From positions 1,240,001 through 1,304,000 of the forward strand of contig NZ_CP113915.1 of NCBI RefSeq assembly GCF_029395435.1: a DNA stretch of 64,000 nt, written 5' to 3'. The position numbers and the translations under genes were made by a program. Positions 9,384-18,034 of this stretch are shown here, piece by piece (the first letter of the stretch is position 1; every line of letters starts with the position of its first letter). The notes beneath the pieces are model-generated. The model was not told where the DNA came from. It saw only the letters and a list, made by a program, of their open reading frames with translations, and did no database searches. This DNA comes from Bifidobacterium sp. ESL0790 (GTDB lineage Bacteria > Actinomycetota > Actinomycetes > Actinomycetales > Bifidobacteriaceae).

Positions 9384-10427
9384 TCAGACGCTGATGACGT
9401 CCATGGGCATGGCCGAGTCGATGGAGAAGTCCATGCTCGACGGGCGCACGCCGGCCTCCACCAGGTTCACGCCGAGCGTGGCGACCATCGCGCCGTTGTC
9501 GGTGCACAGCTTGAGCTGTGGGATGCGCACCTCGACGCCGTGGGCCTCGCCGACCTCCAGCAGCTTGGCTCGTAGCTGGGAGTTGGCGGAAAAGCCGCCG
9601 CCGACGATCAGCGTTTTGGAATCGTATTGCTCACAGCCACGGATCGCCTTGTTGGCCAGCACAGTGGCCACCGAGTCCGCCAGCGAGGCGCACACGTCAT
9701 CCACGGGAATCTCGCGGCCTGCGGCGCGCTCGGCCTCCACCCAACGGGCCACGGCGGTCTTGACTCCGGAGAAGCTGAAGTCGTAGGGGTGTTCCTTGCC
9801 CGCCTTGCCCTTGGTGAGGCCCTGCGGCACCTTGATGGCGTGCGGATCGCCGAGCTGGCCGTGACGGTCGATGTGGGGGCCGCCAGGGTAGGGGAAGCCA
9901 AGCAGGCGCGCGATCTTGTCGAAGCACTCCCCCGCGGCGTCGTCGAGCGTGGTGCCCACGACATCAACGTGACGGGCGACGTCCTGGACGTGCAGCAGCG
10001 AGGTGTGGCCGCCTGAGACGATGAGGGCCAACGTGTCGACCGGGAACGGGCCGAATTGCAGCTGGGTGACCGCGATGTGGCCGATGACGTGGTTGATGCC
10101 GTAGATCGGCTTGTTCGCGGCCCAAGCGAGGGCTTTCGCTCCCGAGACACCCACCGCAAGGCAGCCGGCCAGTCCGGGGCCAGCGGAGACGGCTATGGCG
10201 TCGATGTCGGAGAGGTCCATGTTCGCGTCGGCCAGCGCCTTGGAGACGACCGGCACGAAGGCCTCGGCGTGGGCACGGGAGGCGATCTCGGGGATGACGC
10301 CGCCGTAGCGGGCGTGTTCGTCCATCGAGGAGGCGACCACGTTGGAGACGAGCGTCCGGCCTTGCACGATGGCCGCGGCGGTCTCGTCGCATGTGGATTC
10401 GATTCCCAGCACTATCGGTTCGCTCAT
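9384..10427 (-). CDS. tsaD: tRNA N6-threonylcarbamoyladenosine (t6A37) transferase subunit
   Basis: Transfers the threonylcarbamoyl group from TC-AMP to A37 of ANN-decoding tRNAs, working with TsaB and TsaE. 347 aa, normal for the family. It starts MSEPIVLGIESTCDETAAAI, the family signature, and has the metal-binding NHVIGHIAVTQ pair of His, VSGGHTSLLHV, and a C-terminal GGGFSANSQLR and CTDNGAMVA. It is the last gene of the tsaE-tsaB-rimI-tsaD run, 70 bp after rimI. Confidence 0.97.
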   Translation of the reverse strand: MSEPIVLGIESTCDETAAAIVQGRTLVSNVVASSMDEHARYGGVIPEIASRAHAEAFVPVVSKALADANMDLSDIDAIAVSAGPGLAGCLAVGVSGAKALAWAANKPIYGINHVIGHIAVTQLQFGPFPVDTLALIVSGGHTSLLHVQDVARHVDVVGTTLDDAAGECFDKIARLLGFPYPGGPHIDRHGQLGDPHAIKVPQGLTKGKAGKEHPYDFSFSGVKTAVARWVEAERAAGREIPVDDVCASLADSVATVLANKAIRGCEQYDSKTLIVGGGFSANSQLRAKLLEVGEAHGVEVRIPQLKLCTDNGAMVATLGVNLVEAGVRPSSMDFSIDSAMPMDVISV

Positions 10428-10497
10428 CGTTCGTCCGCCTTTCCGCCGAACCCGCCGGCGCTCACATTTTCGTATTCATTCATAACGTTCGTAATAT

Positions 10498-11142
10498 TCA
10501 TCTCGTCATCTCGCGTCGCACAGGCCGCCGAGCCGGACTGCCAGCGGATGAAGAGGAGAAGCCAACGGGCCTCGGCGCAAGGTCCAAGGCGAGCTCATAG
10601 GCGTCGCCGTTGCGCGGGCCGTAATAGTCCTTAAGCGTTCCAATCCGCTTGAAACCAAGTTTGCCATACAGCCCGATTGCGGGTTCATTGCCGACCCGCA
10701 CCTGCAGCAACATACGTCTCGCACCACGTCGCCGGGCCTCGTCAAGCAGGGTTCGCAGCAAACGCTCGCCCACACCTTGACGCTGGTGGTTTCGCGCGAC
10801 ATCGACGGTCAACACCTCGGCCTCGCCCTGCGCGCACCACATGCCAGCGTAACCTCGCATGAGCAGCGTGGAAGTATCCGGATTCTGGCGGGTTTTCAAA
10901 GTGTCGCCCGCGGCAGATTCCGGATTTGTGATATCCCGTTTCGCGCGTTCGTTGCCGCTGATTTCCTGCTCCGAACACTGACGCTCATCGATGACGTCCG
11001 CGAGATAGGCACGATCGGGGGCGTGGAATTCGCCGGCGATCTCATCGGCGCTCCACGCGTCCTCGCCAAAGAGATCCGCGTCCAACGCCGTGGCCTGGGC
11101 TAGTGCCCACGTCGAATCGAGCGACCGCATGTCCACGATCAT
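10498..11142 (-). CDS. rimI: Ribosomal-protein (S18-type) alanine N-acetyltransferase, GNAT fold
   Basis: 214 aa. The GNAT core is clear in the second half: AEVLTVDVARNHQRQGVGER with the Q/R-x-x-G-x-G/A acetyl-CoA loop, then RMLLQVRVGNEPAIGLYGKL and YYGPRNGDAYELAL, the usual RimI ending. An insert of about 45 residues rich in charged amino acids (residues 45-90) lengthens it relative to the roughly 150 aa norm. Its ATG overlaps the tsaB stop by four bases (ATGA), so the two are translationally coupled. RimI sits between tsaB and tsaD in many Actinomycetota. Confidence 0.9.
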   Translation of the reverse strand: MIVDMRSLDSTWALAQATALDADLFGEDAWSADEIAGEFHAPDRAYLADVIDERQCSEQEISGNERAKRDITNPESAAGDTLKTRQNPDTSTLLMRGYAGMWCAQGEAEVLTVDVARNHQRQGVGERLLRTLLDEARRRGARRMLLQVRVGNEPAIGLYGKLGFKRIGTLKDYYGPRNGDAYELALDLAPRPVGFSSSSAGSPARRPVRREMTR

Positions 11143-12074
11143 CGACGCCCCTCGGCCGCCTTGGTGGCGCCGTCATGGTTGAGGACGTGCTTGAGCGGAT
11201 TCGGCACCGACACATCCGGCCGGCGCAGATACAGCGGTTCCACCGGACCGTTGGCCTTGATGGCCTTGGCCGCGAACTCCTCGTCCGTGAGCTTTTCGTC
11301 AGAAGATTGGGAGACGTTCTGGCCGTTACGCTCCCCGGATTTCGCCGACGCCAAAGCGCAGTCCATGAACATCTCGAGCCCCGCGCTGCCCGCGTCAAGC
11401 GCCGAAGCGTCGATGATAGAGCCGAGGTCTGCACCAAGAGCTTGCCACTGCTCGGCGTATTTCTCCGCGCCATGACCGACGACATCGATCACATACGACG
11501 CGCCATCATCGGCTTGATTCAAGGATTGCACTGCTTCGGTGACACGTTCAGCGATATGCGCCGGATAGTCGATGTCCATCGGAATCAGCGGAGCATCGGT
11601 ATTCGACACATCGCCATCAGTCGCCTTGTCGTCGTATAGCGCGAAGTACAGCTGACGGCGGCGGGCGTCGTTGACGGCCAACGTGAGGTGATGCGCCGAA
11701 GCGGTGGATTCGGAAGTAGCCACAGTGGCGAGGAACGGGCAATCGCGAAGTGATTCGTCGCCGGCCCGCCAGAGACGCATCATACGGTCTTGCACCGCGA
11801 GGATGTCTTGGCCGAGCAGCTGCGCGCCGGTGGCGAACGCCAGCGCCTTGGCCGCCACGACGCCGGCCCGCAACCCGGTGAACGGCGCGGGGCCGATACC
11901 CACGACGATGCGGTCGATGTCGTTGGGCTTGAGCCCGGCCTCGTCGACCGCCCGGCCGATGTTGACCTGCAACCGCTCGACGTGCGTGCGCGAGTCGGTC
12001 TCGACGATCGGCTCGTGGCCGACGACGCCGACCGTCGAACCGTATGAAGTGTCAATCACCAACGTGTGTGTCAT
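11139..12074 (-). CDS. tsaB: t6A biosynthesis scaffold protein TsaB
   Basis: Partner of TsaD in t6A37 formation; an ASKHA-fold protein without its own catalysis. I start at the ATG at 12074 behind GGAGGGGATTA, giving 311 aa; the open frame extends six codons further. The family opening THTLVIDTSYGSTVGVV and the stretch IDRIVVGIGPAPFTGLRAGV with KALAFATGAQLLG are diagnostic. It is longer than E. coli TsaB (231 aa) because of inserts rich in Asp/Ala near the middle. Overlaps rimI by 4 bp. Confidence 0.93.
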   Translation of the reverse strand: MTHTLVIDTSYGSTVGVVGHEPIVETDSRTHVERLQVNIGRAVDEAGLKPNDIDRIVVGIGPAPFTGLRAGVVAAKALAFATGAQLLGQDILAVQDRMMRLWRAGDESLRDCPFLATVATSESTASAHHLTLAVNDARRRQLYFALYDDKATDGDVSNTDAPLIPMDIDYPAHIAERVTEAVQSLNQADDGASYVIDVVGHGAEKYAEQWQALGADLGSIIDASALDAGSAGLEMFMDCALASAKSGERNGQNVSQSSDEKLTDEEFAAKAIKANGPVEPLYLRRPDVSVPNPLKHVLNHDGATKAAEGRR

Positions 12075-12341
12075 TAATCCCCTCCGATGCACGTTCCAAA
12101 CCCGTCTTGTCCCCTTGCTGGAAAGGGCGGAGTGACCGGAACGATGCCTGTAATGCTGTTGCCACTGTACAACCCGCCGCTAACCGTCGAACGGCCGTGC
12201 GGAACCACGATAGTTTCCCACGACACGTCACCTTGCGAATGACATATCACACGACACGACGAGATGAACGCGGCGCTTGCGGAAATGGAGAACCGATACC
12301 ATGTGCCTCCGCAACTTCGGCCAAGCAAAGCCACCTAGCGC

Positions 12342-12938
12342 TCAATCGGCGTTCAATCGCCCAATGAAACCGCCCCAGCGTGGCCCGCACGGCACGAATC
12401 TCACGGTGCGCATGCCATCGGCCGTCAGCGTGGCGGAATCATCGTCAGCGTCACCGTCGGCCCCGCTCACGGTCTCATCCAAGGCCCTGTCGATATGGAC
12501 CTCGAGCCGTTCGGGCGCCAACGCGGAGGCCATCTGCTCGCCCCATTCCATCAGCACGACGCTATGCTCGCCAGGATCCTCAAGCTCCTCGTCGAGGCCC
12601 AACGACTCAAGCTCGTCGAGCAGCCGGCCGACGGTGTCCTGCCCCGGCGCGTAATCGTCGCCACCGAGCCGGTAGGCGTCGACGTGGATGAGATGGGCCG
12701 GCGAACCGTCGGCGAAACGCCCGTCAAGCTCGCGGGCGATGGTGAAGGTCGGCGAGACGATGGGCTCCTTGATCTCAAGCCCCGCGCCGAAACCTTGGGC
12801 GAACGTGGTCTTGCCGGCGCCCAACGGCCCGGAAAGCAGCAACACGTCGCCGCCGCGCACGAGACGTGCGACCCGGGCTCCGAGGTTCTTCATGGAGTCG
12901 CCGGTCGGCACCGGCAACGTCAGGCAATCATCCGTCAT
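12342..12938 (-). CDS. tsaE: t6A biosynthesis ATPase TsaE
   Basis: 198 aa P-loop ATPase needed for turnover of the TsaBD complex. Walker A is GPLGAGKTTFAQGF; SPTFTIARE, HVDAYRLGG and VVLMEWGE are the family's conserved blocks. A C-terminal Asp-rich loop is extra. Its ATG (12936-12938) directly abuts the holA stop codon. About 267 bp then separate it from tsaB, unlike the tight spacing elsewhere in this cluster; a frame through that gap does not look coding. Confidence 0.95.
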   Translation of the reverse strand: MTDDCLTLPVPTGDSMKNLGARVARLVRGGDVLLLSGPLGAGKTTFAQGFGAGLEIKEPIVSPTFTIARELDGRFADGSPAHLIHVDAYRLGGDDYAPGQDTVGRLLDELESLGLDEELEDPGEHSVVLMEWGEQMASALAPERLEVHIDRALDETVSGADGDADDDSATLTADGMRTVRFVPCGPRWGGFIGRLNAD

Positions 12939-13922
12939 TTACGACACCCGTCCTTTGTGGCTAATCAGTTCGATGGACCGCTCCAGCGCGTAGAGCGGGT
13001 CGCCACCGTTGGTTTTGTTCTGCTCGTCGGCCCAGGCAAGCGTCTCGACGCAGCGCGCCAGACCGTCGGAGGTCCAGCCGCCCAACTGGCGCATGGCGTT
13101 CTTGAGCACCCAGGGGTTGATCTTCGCCTCGGCGCGCGAGATGACGCCGGCACGCACGGCCGACGCCTTGGCCAGCGTCCTGAGCTTCATGGCCAGGGAG
13201 CCGACCAACGCGATGGGGTCAGTGCCCTGCTCCACGGCGGCGCGCATGTCGATGATGGCCTGCGCCCCGTTGCCCGCGAGCGCCTTGTCGGCCACGGCGA
13301 ACCCAGTGACCTGCGGGTTGGAGTTGAGGTATTGGTTCACCAGGTCCAGGCCGATCGGGTCGTCGTCGAAGTCGAAGCACAGTTGGGAGCACATCGCGGC
13401 CAGCTCGCCGGTCTGGTCTCCCAGGACGGCCACCAGCTGTTGCGCGGCGGCAGGGTCGACGCGCCGGTGCTCACGTTCGAAGCGCCTCATCACGAAGCCG
13501 AGTTTGGCGTCGGCGCGTTTGAGGTCAGGCACCTCCGGCTTGGCCGCGCCCGCTTTGACGAGTTGGTCGACGATGCGCTTGCCTTTGGGGCCGCCGTCAT
13601 GTTGGGCGATGACCACGCTCTGGGCGGTATCGTCCCTGCCTTGCTGCTTGCAGTAAGAGACCATGGTCTCGCCGAGTTCCTCGTCGGCGTTCTGGATGTG
13701 CCGGACGATGACGATGGCGGTCGGACTCAACAACGATGGGCTCACGGCCTCGTCGAAGTCGTATTGGCTGGCCTCGCTGGCGTCGAGCTCGATGACCTCG
13801 GCGTCGGGGTCATGTCTCGCGGCCGCCGCCTTGAGGTCGCGCACCTCCTGGTCGTTGAGGTACGCGTCGCCGCCCATGACCACGGAGAACCGTGGCGTCT
13901 TGTTGGTCTTGCCTTTGGCCAT
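12939..13922 (-). CDS. holA: DNA polymerase III subunit delta
   Basis: Clamp-loader delta subunit, which opens the beta clamp. 327 aa from the ATG at 13922, preceded by GGAAGGAGGCGGC. Typical features are the FSVVMGGDAYLNDQEVRDL N-terminus, SPSLLSPTAIVIVRHIQNAD and a C-terminal helical collar (LVNQYLNSNPQVTGFAVADK, PLYALERSIELISHKGRV). The DNA-uptake genes comEA-comEC lie upstream and tsaE follows without a gap, a gene order I recognise from other bifidobacteria. Confidence 0.92.
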   Translation of the reverse strand: MAKGKTNKTPRFSVVMGGDAYLNDQEVRDLKAAAARHDPDAEVIELDASEASQYDFDEAVSPSLLSPTAIVIVRHIQNADEELGETMVSYCKQQGRDDTAQSVVIAQHDGGPKGKRIVDQLVKAGAAKPEVPDLKRADAKLGFVMRRFEREHRRVDPAAAQQLVAVLGDQTGELAAMCSQLCFDFDDDPIGLDLVNQYLNSNPQVTGFAVADKALAGNGAQAIIDMRAAVEQGTDPIALVGSLAMKLRTLAKASAVRAGVISRAEAKINPWVLKNAMRQLGGWTSDGLARCVETLAWADEQNKTNGGDPLYALERSIELISHKGRVS

Positions 13923-14115
13923 GCCGCCTCCTTCCGTCGTTTGTCTTTGCACGAACCGCCTATACCGTCCGCGCGATGCCGACCGATATGAATCCGATTG
14001 CTGTATTCAATGTCGCGTCATCGGTGGACATCACCACCGACGCAAGATTCCTGAATCAAAGCAGGAACAATGTAAACCCAACATTCTTCTCCTTTCCTTG
14101 TTTCCAGTTTTCATA

Positions 14116-16215
14116 TCAATCCGGTCCGATACAGTCCGAATCCCCGTCGGGATGAAGATGTTCGAACATTTGTTCGGTCTCCTTCATCCACACCCCTGCC
14201 TTCGCCTTGATGTCGGGCCTTACTCGGGAGCCGATGGATGATTCGCCGGCTCTTGTCCCGTTGAGCACCCAGCGCGTCGCGGCCCGCACCAGCAACACGA
14301 CAGCCACCTCGGCCGCCACCACCGCAAGTGAGCCGAACACCCCTCCGGCCCATGGCATCGTGGCGCTTTGCCGGGATCCGATGGTGTCGGCGCACCAGCA
14401 CATCACCACCGTTCCACAACTCGACGCCCAGGCGAGACAGAACGCGATACGGGGAGCAATGCCTGCGAACAGCAAGGCAGCGAGACCGGTCAACGTCGAG
14501 AAATCGACGAATGGCGCCACGATGAGGTTGGCGGGCACCGAGAGCAATGGCAGCTGAGGGTCCATGAGCACCTGTATCGGCAGGGTGAAAAGTTGGGCTG
14601 CGAGCGTCACCGCAACGCCCTCGGCGAGGAAACCCGGCAGCAAACCACCAAGCCATTCGGCAAGACGCGAGGCGCACAGCACGATGCCCAGCACCGAGGC
14701 GCACGAGAGCGCGAACCCGAAGCTCCTGGCCATGCGTGGCTCGACCAGCAGGGTGATGATGGTCGTCCAGCTCAGTGCGCTTAGAGCCTGCGGCCGTCTG
14801 CCGACCATCCGCGACATCCCCACGATGACGCCCATGATCAGGGCACGCAGCACCGAATCCGAGGGATACATGGCGCTGGCGAGCGCCGCATAGGCCAGCA
14901 TGGTGAGCGTAGCCACCGGCTGCCTAGGCAGAAGGACCAGCGCACAGCACCGGGCCACCAGAGACCCGATGAGGGCGAAATGGCCTCCGGAGACGGCCAT
15001 CAGGTGCATGATGCCGGAATCTTTGAAATGACGTTCCAACAGCGTGGCGAATGTCCCGTTGACCGGCTCGCGGGTGGTGGGTCCCATAAAATCCTGGCCC
15101 AGCAACCCGATCGTGAGCCCCGGCACGAGCACACGACCTTGTTCGGAAAGCCCCTCGGTGACCGCGAAGAACGAGCGTTGCATCCCCGAAATCACACGTT
15201 CGACCGGCGGGGCCCTCGCCACCACACGCACCGGCCCGTCATCGGCGGTCAGCGACAACGGGCGCACGCCATATTTTGCCTCCTCGAGTTTGCCGGAGAG
15301 GGTTATCGTCTCACCGTTGTTCAGGCGTCCGCACGTCGGCTGATCGGCGTAGACGGTCAAGGTCGCGTTGCTGCCAGTCACGACGCCCTCGCGCCGCACG
15401 TTCTTCAGCCTCGCGTTGGCCTGGCAGTCGGCCTTGAACGAGTTGGAGGCGGTGATTGGAGACGTGAGTCTCACCTCTGCCCCGACATCCGATTCGCCGC
15501 TTCTGGCGAGCGCCACAGCCGAATCGCGGAACTCCATGTAATCGCCGGCGATGCAGGCCATGCATGAGACCGTCATCACGCCCATGAGCAGCAGCGCCCA
15601 TAGCCCGAACGACCGCTTGGGCACACTCGCCAACAGTTCCAAACATTGGCCGACGGTTCCCGTTCGCCGTGAATCTGATCGACCTCGCGACTCCTCCTTG
15701 ACCGACGATTGATAGCGATCTGATTCACCTGCGAGCGCCCGCTTCCCTTCACAGTTTCCATCACTGCCACCCAAGGCCTTCCACAGCCGACAATAACGCC
15801 GCCCCAACCAGATGAGCACGCCGAAAGCAACCAGCATGAGTGCGATCAGAGGAAGACGGGCCATCCATAACGACCAAGTGGGACTCGAACCCGGATCCGA
15901 CAACGAAGCCAAAAGGTGAGGCTGCTCCCGGGACGAGACCATGTTCGAGCCAGAACCGCCAACGCCTTCATCTTCTCCGGAGCCTTGCCCGGTCCATTTC
16001 TTGAACCAGGTATGGGCGGCAAGCATGGACACCCAAACGCACAAGGCTATGGGCAGCATGCGCCAGTCACGGCTCCCCTGTTCACGTTGCTCGTACGTTG
16101 ATCGCGCATCCCTCACGCGAAGTCGATGACGTCCCAATCTCGACTGATCACGGCGTGCACGTATAGGCAGTTCTTCACCATTGGCCTGCGCTTCGCCCCA
16201 TCCACCACCACGCAT
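14116..16215 (-). CDS. comEC: ComEC/Rec2-type DNA-uptake channel protein
   Basis: 699 aa integral membrane protein that passes single-stranded DNA across the cytoplasmic membrane in transformation. An N-terminal soluble region with an OB-like segment (ETITLSGKLEEAKYGVRPLS) is followed by the competence core: DSGIMHLMAVSGGHFALIGS, then ALASAMYPSDSVLRALIMGV and GRRPQALSALSWTTIITLLV, all conserved ComEC motifs. The C-terminal metallo-beta-lactamase domain of B. subtilis ComEC is absent: the protein ends soon after the last membrane helices, as in shorter actinobacterial forms. The start codon overlaps the comEA stop by one base. Confidence 0.9.
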   Translation of the reverse strand: MRGGGWGEAQANGEELPIRARRDQSRLGRHRLRVRDARSTYEQREQGSRDWRMLPIALCVWVSMLAAHTWFKKWTGQGSGEDEGVGGSGSNMVSSREQPHLLASLSDPGSSPTWSLWMARLPLIALMLVAFGVLIWLGRRYCRLWKALGGSDGNCEGKRALAGESDRYQSSVKEESRGRSDSRRTGTVGQCLELLASVPKRSFGLWALLLMGVMTVSCMACIAGDYMEFRDSAVALARSGESDVGAEVRLTSPITASNSFKADCQANARLKNVRREGVVTGSNATLTVYADQPTCGRLNNGETITLSGKLEEAKYGVRPLSLTADDGPVRVVARAPPVERVISGMQRSFFAVTEGLSEQGRVLVPGLTIGLLGQDFMGPTTREPVNGTFATLLERHFKDSGIMHLMAVSGGHFALIGSLVARCCALVLLPRQPVATLTMLAYAALASAMYPSDSVLRALIMGVIVGMSRMVGRRPQALSALSWTTIITLLVEPRMARSFGFALSCASVLGIVLCASRLAEWLGGLLPGFLAEGVAVTLAAQLFTLPIQVLMDPQLPLLSVPANLIVAPFVDFSTLTGLAALLFAGIAPRIAFCLAWASSCGTVVMCWCADTIGSRQSATMPWAGGVFGSLAVVAAEVAVVLLVRAATRWVLNGTRAGESSIGSRVRPDIKAKAGVWMKETEQMFEHLHPDGDSDCIGPD

Positions 16216-17375
16216 CAGACGGTCACCTGCCCGCGCATCTTCTCCAGAGTCTTCGGGCCGACGCCACTGACCTGCTGCAGCTGATCGACGCTGGTGAAGG
16301 GCCCGTTGGCGGTGCGGTAGTCGATAATGCGCTGGGCCATCACGGGGCCGACGCCCTTGATGGTCTGCAGACGCGTGGCGTCGGCGGTGTTGATGTCGAC
16401 CAGCGACGAATTGGCCGTTCCGCCTACACCTGATTGCTGCGGAGCTTGAGCAACATTGGGATTCGCCGCCGACGCCGACGAGGCGCCGGCCTTCGATTTT
16501 GATTTCCGTGACTTGCTCTTGTTTCCGGAATGAGACGACCCTCTGGAATCATCCGCGCCACTCACGACCGACGTTGTCGCCGACTCCTCCTTGGCGAAGT
16601 TCATGGTCTGCTGCACCAGCATTGTCAGACTCGCGCACAACGCTACGGTCAGCACGAGGATGGCGATCAGCGCGTGGGTCGGTTTGAACAGCAACCGCGG
16701 CAGACTACGGGCCTTCTCATGTCGTGGCGAACCATCTTGCCCGTCATCCGGTTTGGCATGTTTACGTTCGACGACCCCTCCGCGAGGCACAAGTTCCTCA
16801 TCCTCGTCGTCGATATTGCTTACGGTATCTGCTGCGGAATCAGATTTTTCAGCTTGATCCAACTTGAAACTTGCCACGTATCGCTCGTCATCATCGTCAC
16901 GAACATCAGCGATATCACCACTATCGTGGACGACATCATCACCATCACGAACGGCATCATCGCGAAAACCAACCTGTTCGGGTCTTTCCGTATACCATTC
17001 GAGACCATCATCACCCACCGGCGCATCGCGCGTCTTGCCCGCGATCACGGCATCGAAATCGCCGGTCGGAACCGTCCTTGAACGCGAGGTCATTGACAAA
17101 GCTGGCAAAGGATTATCGGGCAACGGCGGCAGACCAAGCCTAAGGATTCCCTCGTCCACCGGCGACGCGGAAAGCTTACTATACGACGACAGCGTGCTCG
17201 CTTCAGCCTTCCGCCGCGACGGCAGCTCCAGCTCGTTGGCCACCCAGCCGTCGTGGCCATGTTTCTCGCCGAAAACACCGTCTCCAGTCATGCTGGCAGC
17301 ATTCGGCAGGCGCAACCGCTCCATCACGTCGCCGCGTCCACCATCGCCGTTTCTCAGAAGATTCAAAGTGCTCAT
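16215..17375 (-). CDS. comEA: ComEA-type helix-hairpin-helix DNA-binding protein with unusually long cytoplasmic N-terminus
   Basis: 386 aa. Residues 1-230 are acidic and mostly disordered; one transmembrane segment follows (about 235-258, HALIAILVLTVALCASLTML). Then come a Ser/Lys linker (SGNKSKSRKSKSKAG) and the ComEA HhH pair at 325-386 (VDINTADATRLQTIKGVGPV, VDQLQQVSGVGPKTLEKMRG). The HhH domain binds double-stranded DNA outside the membrane for ComEC. The SLBB domain often found between helix and HhH is not visible. Typical ComEA proteins have a very short cytosolic part, so the 230-residue tail is odd. Transcribed from the promoter at 17468-17495. Confidence 0.9.
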   Translation of the reverse strand: MSTLNLLRNGDGGRGDVMERLRLPNAASMTGDGVFGEKHGHDGWVANELELPSRRKAEASTLSSYSKLSASPVDEGILRLGLPPLPDNPLPALSMTSRSRTVPTGDFDAVIAGKTRDAPVGDDGLEWYTERPEQVGFRDDAVRDGDDVVHDSGDIADVRDDDDERYVASFKLDQAEKSDSAADTVSNIDDEDEELVPRGGVVERKHAKPDDGQDGSPRHEKARSLPRLLFKPTHALIAILVLTVALCASLTMLVQQTMNFAKEESATTSVVSGADDSRGSSHSGNKSKSRKSKSKAGASSASAANPNVAQAPQQSGVGGTANSSLVDINTADATRLQTIKGVGPVMAQRIIDYRTANGPFTSVDQLQQVSGVGPKTLEKMRGQVTV

Positions 17376-17425
17376 GCATTCCAGCTTGCACGAACACCGC
17401 CGGAATGAAAAGCCAAAACGGGTAC

Positions 17426-17454
17426 TGTGGTCGAACGGTTGGGGTTATCCACAT
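17426..17454 (-). promoter_or_regulatory. DnaA-box-bearing leader motif upstream of comEA (copy 2)
   Basis: Identical over 29 bp to 4730-4758 upstream of the M23 peptidase gene. It holds a perfect DnaA box (TTATCCACA, 17445-17453) and is followed at 17459-17468 by the shared 10-mer GGCGTGTCGC. It ends 50 bp before the comEA start and falls inside the expected 5' leader, just downstream of the promoter. Confidence 0.6.
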
Positions 17455-17467
17455 TTGAGGCGTGTCG

Positions 17468-17495
17468 CGTATAGCAGCCATGTATTCCTGGTCAA
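17468..17495 (-). promoter_or_regulatory. Promoter of the comEA-comEC operon
   Basis: Minus strand: -35 TTGACC (17490-17495), 16-bp spacer, extended -10 TGC-TATACG (17468-17473). The expected start of transcription near 17461 puts the 29-bp DnaA-box motif at the beginning of an approximately 85-nt leader. Confidence 0.55.
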
Positions 17496-17529
17496 AAAGG
17501 CGCAAGCCAACGCTTCAGCAACGTCATAT

Positions 17530-17890
17530 ATCCTCCAGTCCACAGACGAACTGGAACTATCCGACCGCTCACACATACTCAGTGCAGCAAATCAACCATT
17601 CCACAAATGGACTGGAATAATAAAGCCACTGAGGCCCAATCACCATACGAAATCATCCAGTCCACACACGCACTGGAACGATACACTCACTCACACCTGT
17701 ACAGCGAAGCAAATCATCCAGTTCAAGCATGGACTGGAACGATCGGGACGCTGAAATCCAGTCACCATCGAGAACATCCAGCCCACAGGTGAACTGGAAC
17801 GATACACACACTCGCACCCGCTCAGCAGAGCAAATCATCCAGTCCAGAAATGAAATGGAACGAAACGGCCGCTGAAACGCAACCAGCGCA
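17530..17890. repeat. 60-bp-period array of TCCAGT...ACTGGA hairpins (six units, 120-bp super-period)
   Basis: Six degenerate units of about 60 bp, each with an inverted repeat of the form TCCAGT-N10-ACTGGA (for example near 17533, 17656 and 17716). Units 1, 3 and 5 share one inter-hairpin sequence (CTCACAC...CAGC...GCAAATC). Units 2, 4 and 6 share another (GCCACTGA...CAATCACCAT-like). The true repeat is therefore about 120 bp, three times. This occupies most of the 659-bp gap between comEA and leuS; I see no gene in it. A related array lies near 57.7 kb. Confidence 0.7.
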
Positions 17891-17943
17891 CGGAAGTGTC
17901 CAGTTCGCTCAACCAATACATGAGCTGGATACTTCCGTGCGCT
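17885..17943. repeat. 22-bp-stem inverted repeat closing the array
   Basis: Arms 17885-17906 and 17922-17943 pair over 22 bp with only two G-U type differences (AGCGCACGGAAG on one side, CTTCCGTGCGCT on the other) around a 15-nt loop. It includes a last TCCAG/CTGGA unit of the array. There is no T-run on either side, so a plain rho-independent terminator is unlikely, though it lies about 90 bp beyond the leuS stop. Confidence 0.7.
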
Positions 17944-18034
17944 GATAATCGCTCTATGGAGCCCTATAGCCTCGATAAGCTCAACAAACTCAACAAACCA
18001 AACCGCCCGTCGAGTTCGCCAAGCCCGCCAGCCA

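Noticed and set aside
12074-12334. 86-residue open frame filling the tsaE-tsaB gap, its stop overlapping the tsaB start
   Set aside because: GTG start without a ribosome site and a Ser/Cys/Gly-rich composition unlike a real protein.
15875-15900. tRNA T-arm-like sequence (GGGACTCGAACCC)
   Set aside because: It lies inside comEC, in frame with normal codons, and no acceptor or anticodon arm surrounds it.
17530-17890. CRISPR-like array (about 30-bp repeat, 30-bp spacer)
   Set aside because: The 'spacers' are themselves repeated in alternate units, the 'repeats' vary, and no cas gene is in the window.
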